A model generated the notes under the pieces. The model was not told the origin of the DNA, did not search any database, and worked only from the letters and a program-made list of their open reading frames with translations. Shown here piece by piece: positions 1 to 10,600 of a stretch of 64,000 nt of DNA; position 1 is the stretch's first letter, and every line of letters begins with the position of its first letter. A program made the position numbers and the translations under genes. This DNA comes from Zhengitettix transpicula (Eukaryota > Arthropoda > Insecta > Orthoptera > Tetrigidae), in NCBI GenBank assembly GCA_037074705.1, contig CM073592.1, positions 25,082,629 to 25,146,628 on the forward strand, read 5' to 3'.

Positions 1-452
1 CTTTAAAATTTGGCAAAATTGGCTGTATTCTGTTAACTGCTCCGCTCCACAATAATTTACCAATGTTCTCCTGGATTAATTTCTCCACGAAGAATTTGTA
101 AATTTCTATTCTGACGAAAACTGCTCTTACTTTCCAATATTTACGCTGCAATACTTCCGTAAATGTTTTCTTTGTATTAATTCACAACTTTAGCTAGTTA
201 TACATTGACTATGTCTAGTCTCTGCTCAAGTTTTATTACTTGTTCTGCTACTCGTAATGTTTCTCCGCCAACTAGCTATCCTAGTGCTCTCGAGTTTGAG
301 CGCGTATTTCCATTTCGGCATTTTCTCAAAGCAACAGAGCTCAGCGCTATTGTTGCTCTGATCGCCTTACCGCTATAATGCACTTATCAAACAATTCAAA
401 TTTTATGTCCAAATAATTAATGGCCTAATTAACTATTGCTACAATATATTTT
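1..452 (-). repeat. LTR-like family E unit, truncated by the window edge
   Basis: This segment matches 55106-55548 in the same orientation. Shared landmarks are the GGCAAAATTGGCT block near its left end, the CTCCACGAAGA block, the TTACGCTGCAATA block and a final AATTAATGGCC stretch. It ends with TACA at 452, like the paired units at 54.6-56.6 kb, which run TGTAAT to ATTACA. Read on the minus strand it starts TGTAGC and carries the GAGCAACAA and GAGCTCTGTT segments also seen after 55620. The remainder should lie to the left of the window. Calling it an LTR rests on the TG/CA ends and a unit length near 1 kb; no internal retroelement coding region is visible. Confidence 0.5.
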
Positions 453-694
453 TTTATTATAAAAATTCCTGTTAATGGGTATTTAAATGTATCTTATTAT
501 AATTATAATTAGGACCAGTCGTTGTCACCTAAAAATTATTTATTTTGTTTCTGTTTCTGTGAGGCCATGAAGATAAATTTGTAAAAAAGAATCTCTTGTC
601 AAAGTTGCTGAGGAATATGACGTCAAATTGTAACTAATTTATGCAACCACGTGCGTCAATATCGATCACAGATTCATTGAACAGATAAAACGAT
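453..694. other. AT-rich spacer with one CRE octamer
   Basis: No gene is recognised. A palindromic TGACGTCA lies at 618-625. The spacer ends at AAAACGAT (687-694), the left target duplication of the next element. Confidence 0.4.
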
Positions 695-1292
695 TTTTTT
701 TAGGGCAACAGGCTACATGAGGGTGATCCACGTTGGGCAACTCCCCTTTAATAGCATAGGAAGGGATTTGAAAGGGGGGATGTGAAAGGGTAGAGGAAGG
801 TAGCCAAGGGTTAACTAGGGCCCCCGGGCTATATTTTAAGGATCCTACCTGGCATTCGCCTAAAGAAATGCAGGGAAAACCCTAGAAAAACCTGCATCAG
901 GTAGGTTGGGCATTGGGTACTTGTCCCACGCCCTTCCGATAGCGGGAGATGAGTTTTCTGTGGGGACGCAGCATTCTCTTCTCCGTGCCTCGACCAGTTT
1001 AGGAGGCAGCTGGCCGACTATTCCAATGGGAATAGCGAACAACTCGTACCGTATGCCCAAGGTCTGTGACCCCGTAACATACACCTCTCAGAACAGGCCG
1101 AGGTGCCTCGGCTTGTGGGAACCTTAGTTCAAAACCGGAGAGGAAAAGGCATACCTTTTTTTTTAGGGCAATAGGCTACATGTACCCAAACGTAGCCCCT
1201 TCGTATCTCTTCATAAAAGGTTCTGCCTGCGAGAGAAAATCCCTCGCAGGTTACCTGCGAGAGATTCCTCTCGCAGGCTTTCTTAATTTATC
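695..1292 (-). mobile_element. SINE-like family A, copy 1 (full length)
   Basis: A GC-rich retroposon in minus orientation: poly-T (poly-A on the minus strand), then AGGGCAACAGGCTACATG, then the family body, ending in the 5' hairpins made of CCTGCGAGAG and CTCTCGCAGG. AAAACGATTTTT flanks both sides (687 onward and 1293 onward); the first 8 bp are unambiguous and the T run blurs into the tail. This is a target-site duplication from target-primed reverse transcription. At about 1155-1182 a 27-nt extra piece of the family's own 3' tail interrupts the body. No tRNA-type promoter boxes are evident, so the RNA of origin is unknown. The ORFs that cross it are incidental. Confidence 0.85.
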
Positions 1293-2145
1293 AAAACGAT
1301 TTTTAATAAGGAAAACAGTTTCTGTTTGCTTCTGATAAAATGGCTGCAGGAGAGGAATTTGATGTGAAATAAAATTTCCACCATTTGTGCGTGAAACTAT
1401 TTCCGAAAGCTTTAAAAATTATTCCTACGTGTCGTTTAGCTTCAGTTAACCATAACCCCCCCCCCTCTCCGAATGCGTTACACCACGTAATTGCCTGTAA
1501 TTGTGGCCTGGACATTTGAAGCGCTAAATGAAAATTTTTTTTTTTTTAGGCGGGGTTTAATTTCGTTAGCGGCGGTCGCTGACATTCCTGGCGAGTTTCA
1601 CTCCGTTTATATACGCTCAAATTGAAATCCCACGTGGGACGTGTGTCACATTTAATTGTACCACTGCCTGATAAATTCCGTGTCAGGACCTCACTTTTGC
1701 AACCTTCACTATCTTTGCTCTTCAGATCTGACGAAATTCGTATACATGAATGATTAATGACTGCAATCCCTCACACCTCGCTTGTGATCCTGCGTAACAA
1801 ATCCCTCGGCCATGTTTTATTTTTTTTCCGCATTATGAGTTCCTTATTACGTGGGTTTAGGAGAGTCGCTCATGGACGCACGACTAAGGCGGTGACTCTT
1901 GGTCTTTCCATTTCCTATCGCTTAATTAAATCTTATCTTTATACTTCAAGTGTTGTGTTTTCAATTTTTGTGGATGTTAAACTACGCTAGTAATTTCTTA
2001 TACGTATCTTAAGAATAAAAAAAACATTTCTCACGCTAGCAGAAACTGTACGAACGATGTCCAGTAGATATTATTTTACTTACGCCTGAATAATGTAAAT
2101 GGACAGCTAAAGAGCAGACTAAAATTTAAATAAAGGAAGAAACAG
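1293..2145. other. AT-rich stretch without recognised gene
   Basis: It contains short homopolymer runs, including a run of C near 1460. No splice-bounded coding island, RNA gene or repeat family member was recognised. Confidence 0.35.
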
Positions 2146-2719
2146 AGGCCTGCGAGGGATATTCTCTCGCAGGAAATACCTGCGAGGGATGTTCTCTCGC
2201 AGGCGGAACCTTTTAGGAGAGATACGAAGGGGCTACCTTTGGGTATGCCTTTTCGTCTCCGTTTTTGAACTAAGGTTCCCACAAGCCGAGGCACCTCGGC
2301 CCGTTCTGAGAGGTGTATGTTCCGGGGTCACAGACCTTGGGCATACGGTAAGAGTTGTCCGCTATTCCCATTGGAATAGTCGGCCAGCTGCCTCCTAAAC
2401 TGGTCGAGGCACGGAGAAGGGAATGCTGCGTCCCCACAGCAAACTCCTCTCCCGCTATCGGAAGGGCGTGGGACAAGTACCCAATGCCCGACCTACCTGA
2501 TGCAGGTTTTTCTAGGGTTTTCCCTGCATTACTTTTAGGCGAATGCCGGGTAGGATCCTTAAAATATAGCCCGGGGGCCCTAGTTAACCCTTGGCTACCT
2601 TCCTCTACCCTTCCACACCCGCCCTTTCAAATCTCTTCCTATGCTATTAAAGGGGAGTTGCCCAAAGTGGATTACCCGCATGTAGCCTGTTGCCCTAAAA
2701 AAAATAAAGAAAAAAAAAT
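2146..2719 (+). mobile_element. SINE-like family A, copy 2 (full length)
   Basis: The copy begins with two consecutive hairpins (CCTGCGAGGG..CTCTCGCAGG) and continues through the family landmarks: GAACTAAGGTTCCCACAAGC, the CCGAGGCACCTCGG palindrome, GGTCACAGACCTTGGGCATA, AGGCGAATGCCGGGTAGGAT and AGCCCGGGGGCCCTAG. It ends GTAGCCTGTTGCCCT followed by an A-rich tail. It is a good reference copy for the family because both ends are present. Target duplications are hard to define because the flanks are themselves A-rich. Confidence 0.85.
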
Positions 2720-3500
2720 TATAACTGTATTGTGAATAAATATTTAGTACATTATAATAGAAAAAAACCATTAAAAAGGGACACGACGTTACATCACTAA
2801 TTTTATGGGGACCTTTTTCAGTTTAATTAAATGATATAATTTAAAATTAACAGTACTATAATTGCCTCACGTAATTGTATTATAAATTATCATGTTATCT
2901 TTGAATTTTCAGATTTCGAATTTGAAACTAAATCATTAAATTGAATTTCATACAACATCTGAAGATGTCCCAAATACATTAGGAAAGGATCCTCGTGTGT
3001 GTGTGTGTTTTAATGTTTTAAATTTTTATTCATTATAAATTTCAGCCTGATGTTTTTATTTATTTATTTAAAGATGTCTGATAAATAAAACAGTTAAAAA
3101 TTGAAGTTATAATTGAATATTAAAATGGAAACCAATCACAATATCAATTGGAATCATTATCACATTTTAGACGTAGATAGTAATTATAAATCCAGATTAG
3201 TTTCTGAAAATGACAAATTTAATGTTAAACCACTAATTTAAAAAATTACTCTCCTAGTCTGTTTCGCTAAATGGATTATTCTTGTCACTAAATAAGTTTC
3301 AGTTCCTAAAATCTGTGATATTGGGTAATATCTTTGTATTGTTACATCTATGAATTAATTTCCTTTCCGTGTATGAGGGTCCACATCAGCACCGAAACAT
3401 GCTGTATATTTAATTAGTTAATTTAAATATTAGTCTGTTTATTTGGCTTTTAGTTTCTTCAGTGCACAGTAGCATACAAGCTTTACTTCTTTTCTTGCAG
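2720..3500. other. AT-rich stretch, probable intergenic or intronic DNA
   Basis: It has a short (GT)n run near 3000 and no recognised gene. Its right end forms a polypyrimidine tract and AG that could be a 3' splice site for the candidate exon at 3501. Confidence 0.3.
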
Positions 3501-3653
3501 GATTTCCTCCTCAAGGTCGCAAAACGCGCACATCCTTGCTTTTGTTTTGCATGTGGAGTGTTGTACCGTGTGTACCGTCAACAGTTGTGTATCGGCGTGG
3601 AAATTCCTCAAGTTTGTGACGAAAACCTGCATAACAATTGCGTTTATTCTCCG
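3501..3653 (+). CDS. Candidate internal exon, cysteine-rich peptide, function unknown
   Basis: The segment is preceded by a good splice acceptor (CTTCTTTTCTTGCAG, ending at 3500) and followed by a consensus donor (CCG|GTGAGA, GT at 3654). The exon is 153 nt, exactly 51 codons, so both ends are in phase 0. The frame is open and encodes six cysteines, three of them clustered in CFCFAC (residues 13-18). GC content is higher than in the flanks. Repeated cysteines suggest a secreted or extracellular module, but I do not recognise the fold. A matching partner exon was not found, so a chance combination of splice-like signals remains quite possible. Confidence 0.22.
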
Positions 3654-4515
3654 GTGAGACCAAACGCGGCACTCATCTTGCCATTATTTTTTTCAAGACA
3701 ATTTTTTTTTATTGGTTTACTGATATTATTGTACAGTATCGAAAGGTGGTAATTTACAGAACCAACCTTGTTTTGATTATACTAGCGCATCTCTTAATTC
3801 TGGTACATTGACCGTGGTCTCCGCGTTCTTCTGTGACCTTGACTTTCCGAACAACCTGAGACCACGAAGCTTCATTACTCTCAGTTAACTGATCTTTTCT
3901 TTGAGCAGTGTAGAATGTTCGAGCACAAGAGTTCATTTGGAGTGCAGGACCTCGCTGTGGGGGTTTTTTGAGCTCCGAAACCAGTCTACCAACAGAACAG
4001 TGCTGGTACTTGACAGAGGTAATTATGCGCAGCGAGGGCAATGTTTTGTGTGTGCTTTGGATGGGGGAAGGGGGGGGGGCGGTGGCGAGGATTTAGAGTT
4101 CGTCTAGAGGTGGTGAGAGGAGGAAAATATGCAGATCTGGCTGGCGCTCGCTCCACCCAGGGTTATTACCACTCCTGTCCCGTGCAGCTGCAGCTGGCGA
4201 TATACTATAACTTTGCGTGTGTCAGTGGGTGTGCTCATGATAATATGAAACTCTGCCTGTGTGTGTGTGTGTGCTTATGGAAATGGGGAGGTTGCCAGGT
4301 GACCAATCACGAAGCTTGTATCCTGGCAAAACCCGCCCTCTCGACCTTGAAACCTCCTCGCGCTCGATAACACCAGTCAACAATGAACCACACTGACTCA
4401 GAAGTAAAACAAGTGAGATTGTTGATATTACTTTTTTTTAAAAAAAAGATATCGTCAAAGCATTCTAATAAGAAACAAATAACAGACAACATTAAGTGAT
4501 AGAATAATTACTTAT
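3654..4515. other. Intron-like or intergenic stretch with simple repeats
   Basis: A poly-G tract lies near 4068-4080 and a (GT)n run near 4258-4274. The 4110-4370 part is GC-richer, but it holds no ORF or domain that I recognise. Confidence 0.3.
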
Positions 4516-4670
4516 AAACCGTCACTGAAAACCTTGTTGGTTTCGTCAGGGGATTCCAAAAAAAAAAAAGGAATTAGTTCGTCAACAGGTTTGAGAGGTA
4601 TGCCATTTTTTGCGGCTCTTGTATTACCTGACGAAAGCAACAAGGATATGAGGGTCGTTGCGTGGTGTTT
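4516..4670. repeat. Degenerate hammerhead-like foldback element (family B)
   Basis: Two inverted copies of the motif occur. On the minus strand CTGACGA lies at 4549-4543, followed by AAACCAACAAGG. On the plus strand CTGACGA lies at 4629-4635, followed by AAGCAACAAGGATA. The second closely resembles the copies at 10507 and 49445 (CTGANGA..ACAAGGAT..), but the GAAAC half of the core is lost in both. It is a decayed member of the family. Confidence 0.4.
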
Positions 4671-5259
4671 TACTTTATCACTTAATTTGGCCTGTTATTT
4701 GGCTACTTCAATAATACGTAGAAAGTACAATATTAGATGGCGAATGACGTATGAGATTTTTCGCATATTGTCTTAAATATATTTTAGGAAAAATATTAAA
4801 TATGGTTTACAAACAAGTAACATTCCAAACATGACAGTGAAATTGCATGCAAAGTGATGCAGAACTTTGATTTGAAATTCTTAACTGAAGGCGGACAGGG
4901 TTGGTTTTTTTTTTGCTACATCTGTTGATTTATCTGCTCCCTTTCTCTTTGATACCATATTTTCTTCCCTTTACTTCCTATATTATTTTAAAAGCAGGAT
5001 ATTGGAACACCCGACAAACTCTAAGTAAATAATACGGAGCTGTGTACAATTATTCTTTAAATAAAGAATGTTGATTTTTTTAAATAATGTTATTCTAACC
5101 AAATTTAATTAGACTACCACTGCGAAGGCCAGGAATATTAGTTAGCAGCTAAGCTGCCGCATCGCCCAGAAGGCCTGTAAAGGCTTTCCGTCCAGTTTTA
5201 CTTTATTCAGCACTAATTACTTCCAAAATTAAAAATGATCTGACATTTCAGAAGTATAA
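4671..5259. other. AT-rich stretch, nothing recognised
   Basis: No gene, RNA or clear repeat unit was identified. Short T and A runs are present. Confidence 0.3.
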
Positions 5260-5599
5260 TAATTAATGGCCGAATAAGTTAGAAAAAATATAATAATATT
5301 TATTAAAATTATAAATTAGTCATAAAAACTTATTTAAAAAATTGCGACGTTTCATTCCCAAGATTCAGAACCTCTTCAAGACACTAAAAATAACTAGAGG
5401 ACTTTTAAATAATATATTAAAACAACTGTATTATTTTTGTGATGCTGTAGAACATTCTGGTAAAATTAAACAGGTGCAAAACTGATCCAACTCAAAAAAC
5501 ATATCCTGATGTTGATAGACAAAAATATTTTTTTCGAGACTACGTGATGGAATACGGTCCATAAAATTTATAATTTGTTAAATTATCTGGAGGGAAAAT

Positions 5600-5705
5600 T
5601 GTGAACCGGGCCAGGAATCCAACCCGGGAACTCCTGGTAACTAGGCTACCGCTCTAACCACTGAACTATCCCTGTCGACTCCAGATCCGGTGCAAACTTC
5701 TTCAA
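5600..5705 (-). mobile_element. tRNA-derived SINE segment (family D, copy 1)
   Basis: On the minus strand the leader CTGGAGTCGACAGGGATAG leads into an A-box-like TAGTTCAGTGG (5668-5658) and a B-box-like GGTTGGATTCC (5624-5614), spaced as in a tRNA. The same leader recurs at 17.2 kb (two copies) and 47.86 kb. Conservation outside the tRNA-like part argues for a SINE head rather than a working tRNA gene. No acceptor stem pairing was established. Confidence 0.6.
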
Positions 5706-5817
5706 CCCATTAAGACCTGATGTAGGCTCGACTGAAATATATATATTTTTTTATAATCACAATTCTTCATGGCCTAAATTTTAGGACTTCAAATTAATCA
5801 ACGGCTGCAGAATCATC

Positions 5818-5926
5818 AATTCAAGAATATATAGATAGAAAATTGTTCACGAACCTCAAGATTTTTAAGCATGGCCTTTACGGCTTGAGGCTCGTGAAAG
5901 CTTTCGATCTATATTTTTTTGAATTG
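5818..5926. repeat. Hairpin with 43-bp arms
   Basis: The arms at 5818-5860 and 5884-5926 are near-perfect inverted copies (CTTGAGG..CGTGAA..AGCTTTC) around a loop of about 23 bp. A half-copy of the same arm (GAAAGCTTTC, then CCTCAAG) recurs near 17065-17110, beside another tRNA-derived SINE pair, so the hairpin and family D may travel together. Confidence 0.6.
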
Positions 5927-6414
5927 AAAATTTTTTAATTTTTGATAATTTTGCTTTGTTTTAAGATTTAGCTGGACGTTATACCACATCATTAAAATTT
6001 TGTAGTTAATTTAATATTTAATGACGTAACCTCCTAATCATGGCTGGAGAGGACCAAATTTTAAGGGCGAAACGTTTTAAAAATTTTTATGATCCAATTG
6101 TAATTTTATTAAAGGTTATTTATATATTTTTCTGACTTATCTTGTCATTGATTATTATCCTAATTATCTGTAGATCAGATTCTGCGATGATTACATCAAC
6201 TCCGCTTTGTAGGTAATTATTGGGGGGTCAGCAGTTATAGCTTCATAAAAACTCTCACGTCCGTTAAACTAAGGAACTTTATTTGGAAAAGTGTAATAAT
6301 GTTAACAACAACAACAGTAAGACAATACTATATTGTTTCAGCGATATCATTTTACTCGCTGCCGCGTGCAACCTCTGCTGTCAACATAGGAATTCCGCTA
6401 CATATTCTTTCCGA

Positions 6415-6858
6415 CCTCTCCGTTTTTGAACTAAGGTTCCCACAAGCCGAGGCACCTCGGCCTGTTTTGAGAGGTGTATGTTCCGGGGGGGTCACAGACC
6501 TTGGGCATACGGTAAGAGTTGTCCGCTGTTCCCATTGGAATAGTCGGCCAGCTGCCTCCTAAACTGGTCGAGGCACGGAGAAGGGAATGCTGCGTCCCCA
6601 CAGCAAACTCCTCTCCCGCTATCGGAAGGGCGAGGGACAAGTACCCAATGCCCGACCTGCCTGATGCAGGTTTTTCTAGGGTTTTCCCTGCATTTCTTTA
6701 GGCGAATGCCGGGTAGGATCCTTAAAATATAGCCCGCGTGCCCTACTTCACCCTTGGCTACCTTCCTCTACCCTTCCGCATCCCCCCTTTCTAATCCCTT
6801 CCTATGCTATTAAAGGGGAGTTGCCCAACGTGGATTACCCTCATGTAGCCTGTTGCCC
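6415..6858 (+). mobile_element. SINE-like family A, copy 3 (5' truncated, no poly-A)
   Basis: The body starts within the CTCCGTTTTTGAACTAAGG region and ends exactly at GTTGCCCT. A perfect 10-bp duplication, TTCTTTCCGA, flanks it at 6405-6414 and 6859-6868. The usual A-run after GTTGCCCT is absent, so the junction defines the 3' end of the transcribed unit before tailing. It also contains an extra GGG in the GTTCCGGGG segment. Confidence 0.85.
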
Positions 6859-6897
6859 TTCTTTCCGAAGTACAGTGATTTTTTTCTTCTCTTACAG

Positions 6898-6934
6898 CTC
6901 CTTATGACTGGTACATTGTGACTCGTCCGTTTTC
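6898..6934 (+). CDS. Candidate 37-nt microexon
   Basis: A strong acceptor (TTTTTTTCTTCTCTTACAG, AG at 6896-6897) and a donor (TTC|GTAAGA, GT at 6935) bracket 37 nt. In one frame the segment reads PYDWYIVTRPF with split codons at both ends. It lies just downstream of a SINE insertion. The splice signals are good but the segment is short, and no neighbouring exon was found; a fortuitous match is more likely than not. Confidence 0.13.
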
Positions 6935-7439
6935 GTAAGACCCGTAGATAACGAAGTCGAGCCATCCTACCCAATTCGCTTCACGATTTCTAATCTGCAA
7001 AATGATTCCGTGCAATTCAGTTGCACTCGCTTTTTGTTCGTTGTTGTACACTTGCACCACTCGGCGCTCCATCACTGTTACATTTTTTTTTAATATTTAT
7101 GTCGGCCGCACTTGCAGTGATTGAAGAGTGTCACGTTCAACGAACTTTGGAGCAGCTGTGACACCTATTATGCAAAATAAAATACTCTAACTCAATTTAC
7201 GCGTCACTCTCAGTTAATCATGGGTCATTTAAGCGGAAAACATAGGCATTATGGAAAACAGGGCTTCACGTTTATACACCACGTTAATGTTGACCACTTT
7301 CACCCGCATATCGAGTGATAGAGCAGATTATACTCCACCATATGCAATCAGTTATAATTAACAATAATAGACAGACATGTTTATAATTTTAAAACAAAAA
7401 TTATTCGTCGTAAATTTTTTGTTTTATATTCAACAGCAC
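6935..7439. other. Unassigned stretch
   Basis: GC is higher in 6940-7100. No ORF, domain or repeat family was recognised. Confidence 0.3.
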
Positions 7440-7440
7440 A

Positions 7441-7500
7441 ACAACGTTTCTGACCATATTTTTTCCCCTCTTCAGACTGTCTCACTGAAACAAAAGTGTT
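7441..7500 (-). ncRNA. Hammerhead-like core, weak stem II
   Basis: On the minus strand CTGAAGA (7475-7469) and GAAAC (7450-7446) are separated by 18 nt, followed by GTTGTTGTGC. The spacing fits a hammerhead core, but the stem II arms pair poorly. It is probably a decayed family B end. Confidence 0.25.
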
Positions 7501-7679
7501 TTTGATGTTTTAAACGTTTTCATCAGTCCGCCCATGTATATTACTAAATTTTTATATATAAAAATATATATTATACTTATATTACTATAATTGATTCAGT
7601 TTTATTCCGAGGGTCTGCTTTAGACTCTTTTAAACACTAATTGCTAGGAAATTAATTTGTTTAATGTTTCACAAATATA

Positions 7680-7812
7680 ATATAATAAATAATGGCCTGA
7701 TAATGTCAGAAAAAATTTAATAAAATTATGATGTAATCAAGAAATAAATATATATATTTTTTCGATATTACGACGTTTCGTCCACAAGATTCGGGCCTCC
7801 ACAGAAACTAAC
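7680..7812 (-). repeat. Family B end with degenerate hammerhead-like core
   Basis: On the minus strand CTGTGGA (7804-7798), then GGCCC..GGAC, then GAAAC (7779-7775) and GTCGTAATA. The downstream tail contains the family block TTTTTTCTGACATTATC and GGCCATTATTTATTAT near 7680-7710. A6 of the core is changed to T, so activity is unlikely. Confidence 0.45.
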
Positions 7813-8331
7813 AATGATTTGGAGGCTACGAAAGTAAATATTAAATTAACTGCATTATTTTTGTGATTCTGTCGATCACACCCAAATAAGTGTTTATTAT
7901 AATATATTTTCAGTAGCCAGACGCAGGAAATGCTTACAAGAATCAAAACAAACCTTTATTTCATTTAGACACCCTTAACGGGGTAGAAAATCGTGCAGAA
8001 ACGTTGGAGTGTTAATTATAAAATAAATTTTAATATTTTTTTCTAATTATAAAAATATTTTCTGGTTGTAGTCTTTAACTTTTGAACAGAAATAATTGTC
8101 TATTCTGAATAAATAGTGCTTTAATATATTTTTTACCCTTAATATACTTATTCTTCCACACTCATGTTCTTTTATTTAATAGTTTCAGTTATTTCTTGGC
8201 TCTATCCATAATATTATCTTTTTTCCTACTCTAGATAACACATATTTTGTTAAAGAAAAATGGTTGTGTTGATGTATTATTTAGTTTACGCACATAAATT
8301 TACAAGTGAATATGGTTTAAAGAAATCGGAA
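7813..8331. other. AT-rich stretch with a possible family B remnant
   Basis: GAAACGTTGGA at about 8001 resembles the 3' half of the family B core without its CTGANGA half. Nothing else was recognised. Confidence 0.25.
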
Positions 8332-8871
8332 GCATTCGCCTAAAGAAATGCAGGGAAAACCATAGAAAAACCTGCATCAGGTAGGTCGGGCATTGGGTAC
8401 TTGTCCCACGCCCTTCCGATAGCGGGAGAGGAGTTTTCTGTGGGGACGCAGCATTCCCTTCTCCGTGCCTCGACCAGTTTTGGAGGCTGCTGGCCGACTA
8501 TTCCAATGGGAATAGCGAACAACTCTTACCGTATGCCCAAGGTCTGTGACCCCGGAACATACACCTCTCAGAACAGGCCGAGGTGCCTCGGCTTGTGGGA
8601 ACCTTAGTTCAAAAACGGAGAGGAAAAGGCATCCCCATAGGTAGCCCCTTCGTATCTCTCCTACAAGGTTCTGCCTGCGAGAGAACATCCCACGCAGGTA
8701 CTGTCTGCGAGAGATTAGCCCTCGCAAGCTATTCAATTTCATCGATTTTTTTTTACAGGGCAACAGGCTACATGAGGGTGATCCACGTTGGGCAACTCCC
8801 CCTTTAATAGCATAGGAAGGGATTGAATGGGGAGATTCGGAAGGGTAGAGGAAGGTAGCCAAGGGTTAACT
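8332..8871 (-). mobile_element. SINE-like family A, copy 4: head-to-tail composite
   Basis: Two minus-oriented pieces abut. Bases 8332-8730 carry the 5' hairpins and body but stop at GGCGAATGC, lacking the 3' tail. Bases 8745-8871 hold only the 3' third (GTTAACCCTTGGCTACCTTC to CCTGT and A-run). On the minus strand the tail piece with its A-run is followed directly by the 5' hairpin of the next unit. The order is that of a tandem dimer broken at both outer ends. A similar junction occurs at 19785. Confidence 0.75.
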
Positions 8872-9974
8872 ATCTCACGAAAACGGAAAGATAAAATAAA
8901 ATTCACTCGATTCTAAAGAATATACAGGCAAAACTATTATATATGTAATGGTTGTTAAGCTATCAGAGGCCATTAAATAATAAAGTTACAGAAAAGTTTA
9001 ATTTTACTAAGGTGTAAGAAAACTTACAGGAATAATAAATATACTGTAATGCAGAATTCTGTTTGAGGTTTTAATGGCGAACGGTGGTACGAAATCTGTT
9101 CAGAGGCGGAAGGATATTTCGTTTCCTTTCTTTTGTAGTCGGCGTTTTATAGGTTTCCTACCTTTTTGTGCGCCTCCCTCCCTCTTCTACCCTTGATAAT
9201 TTGTGAACAATGGGACGGTAAATTTAAATCTTTTTAACGCGGAGTGGCGAGAATGTCTCCTTCAGCTAAAACCCTGTCTCGGTCGCGCCAAGTCCCTCGG
9301 CAAACACAATTTCTCCTGCGTAGGACTAACCTCGAAGGCGAAGAATCCCTCTAAATTGATTCCTGGCACTAACAACCTCTGGAACCGTTTAGCGCAGTCG
9401 ATTATCCGGGCTGTAGTCGAATTGTATTCCCGCGTTCTTCGCTTTAAGGCCAAGAAATCCTCACAATGAGTTTCTAATAAATTATAATTATCCTTACTAA
9501 TTGCATTACAACTTTCTCTCCCACCTCGTCATATTTAGTCACTTATTTAGTTGTTCAAAAACGACACTCAATAACTTATTATTTTCGTTCCAATTGACAT
9601 ATCAATCAAATTGACATAAATTTAATACTTTTTGCCAATTAATATTTTTTCAGAAGCTTTAATACATGTTCATGTGTAGAATATATGCATATAAAAAGTA
9701 CAGCAACCCCCAAAAAATGGTACTTTATAAGAACCCAAGTTACACAAAGTTGACACCTTTTCTTTAAAAAAATAAATGATAATGGAAAGCTAAATTTATT
9801 TATGTTATTCAAAATAAGAAATGATGGTATTACATAAATAGAAACTGAGGACCTTCTTTGAAAATTATTAAAACACCGATAAAAGTTGACTGATCAAATA
9901 TGTGATAGACAAATGTTTGAGATTATTTTCCTGAGTCAATACTCGCAAAAAAAATGTATTGTACAAAATATATT
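8872..9974. other. AT-rich stretch with a short GC-richer patch
   Basis: The patch at 9230-9460 is open on both strands but matches no family I recognise and has no clear splice pair. The rest is featureless AT-rich sequence. Confidence 0.3.
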
Positions 9975-10037
9975 CCATTAATAGAAAAGATAGCGATTTC
10001 AGACAATAAAAAATTGATAATATAAATACCAAATAAC

Positions 10038-10066
10038 GTTTCTGGGATCCTTGTCCCTTTCCTCAG
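10038..10066 (-). ncRNA. Hammerhead-like core
   Basis: On the minus strand: CTGAGGA (10066-10060), AA, stem GGGA, loop CAAGGA, stem TCCC, A, then GAAAC (10042-10038) and GTT. The conserved hammerhead bases CTGANGA and GAAA are intact and stem II has four pairs. Two unpaired A residues after A9 and one A before GAAA are unusual. Stem III is unclear. Confidence 0.35.
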
Positions 10067-10113
10067 GTGCGAAGAAGAGCCTAGAGCAGCACAACCGCAC
10101 TCGTCAGTTGACA

Positions 10114-10270
10114 ATTTTTTTTATTTTTTTAGGGCAACAGGCTACATGATGGTGATCCACTTAGGGCAACTCCCCTTTAATAGCATAGGAAGGGTAGAGG
10201 AAGGTAGCCAAGGGTTACTAGGGCCCCCGGGCTATATTTTAAGGATCCTACCAGGCATTCGCCTAAAGAA
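10114..10270 (-). mobile_element. SINE-like family A, copy 5 (tail third only)
   Basis: Minus orientation: poly-T, AGGGCAACAGGCTACATG, and the tail up to GCATTCGCCTAAAGAA, where it stops. It is strongly 5' truncated and lacks the short GATTTGAAAGGGGGGATGCG segment. It sits in the loop of the foldback element at 9975-10600. Confidence 0.75.
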
Positions 10271-10506
10271 CTCAAAAGAAAAATTTATTAATTACGAAAA
10301 ACGTAACGACAGTGGGAGCGCCGAAGGGTTAGCGTAACAATAAGGGAGCAACGACAATGAGAAAGCAGAAGGTTTAGAGTAATAATATAATTAAATGGTG
10401 GCTATCCATTGCAGTTCACGAGTTTCGATGTAAAATCGTGCGTGATATCATTTGAGTTTTGTCAACTGACGAGTGCAGTTGTGTCGCTCTAGGCTCTTCT
10501 TCGTAC

Positions 10507-10535
10507 CTGAGGAAAGGGACAAGGATCACAGAAAC
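10507..10535 (+). ncRNA. Hammerhead-like core, mutated stem II
   Basis: CTGAGGA (10507-10513) and GAAAC (10531-10535) match the core. The stem II second strand reads TCAC instead of the TCCC of the partner at 10038-10066, weakening pairing with GGGA. It is the inverted partner of that motif. Confidence 0.28.
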
Positions 10536-10600
10536 GCTGTGTGGTATTTATATTCCCACTTTTTTGTCTGTATTGGCTACCTTTCTTATTCATTATTTTC

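Larger units (their letters stand above)
5260..6150. repeat. Hammerhead-like inverted-end element with tRNA-like insert (family B)
   Basis: The left end carries the motif on the minus strand: TTGAAGA at 5379-5373, then GAAAC at 5353-5349 followed by GTCGC. The right end carries CTGGAGA at 6044-6050, GGACC, GGGC and GAAAC at 6069-6073 on the plus strand. Outside each motif lies the family tail, an AT-rich block ending in TTTTTCTGACTTATC-like or GGCCATTAATTATTAT-like sequence (minus strand near 5260-5290, plus strand near 6110-6150). Between them are a tRNA-derived segment and a 43-bp-arm hairpin. Both cores have base changes, so catalysis is doubtful. Confidence 0.45.
9975..10600. repeat. Hammerhead-like foldback element (family B), interrupted by a SINE tail
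   Basis: Inverted arms at about 9975-10110 and 10456-10600 share the CTCTAGGCTCTTCTTCG block, the hammerhead-like core and a GGTATTTATAT..TTTTTTGTCTG tail. The loop contains a truncated SINE-like family A copy at 10114-10270. The same arm sequence recurs at 47.3 and 49.3 kb. Confidence 0.6.

Noticed and set aside
2950..2995. CTGAAGA followed by GTCCC and GGA as a further hammerhead candidate
   Set aside because: GAAAC is absent at the required place.
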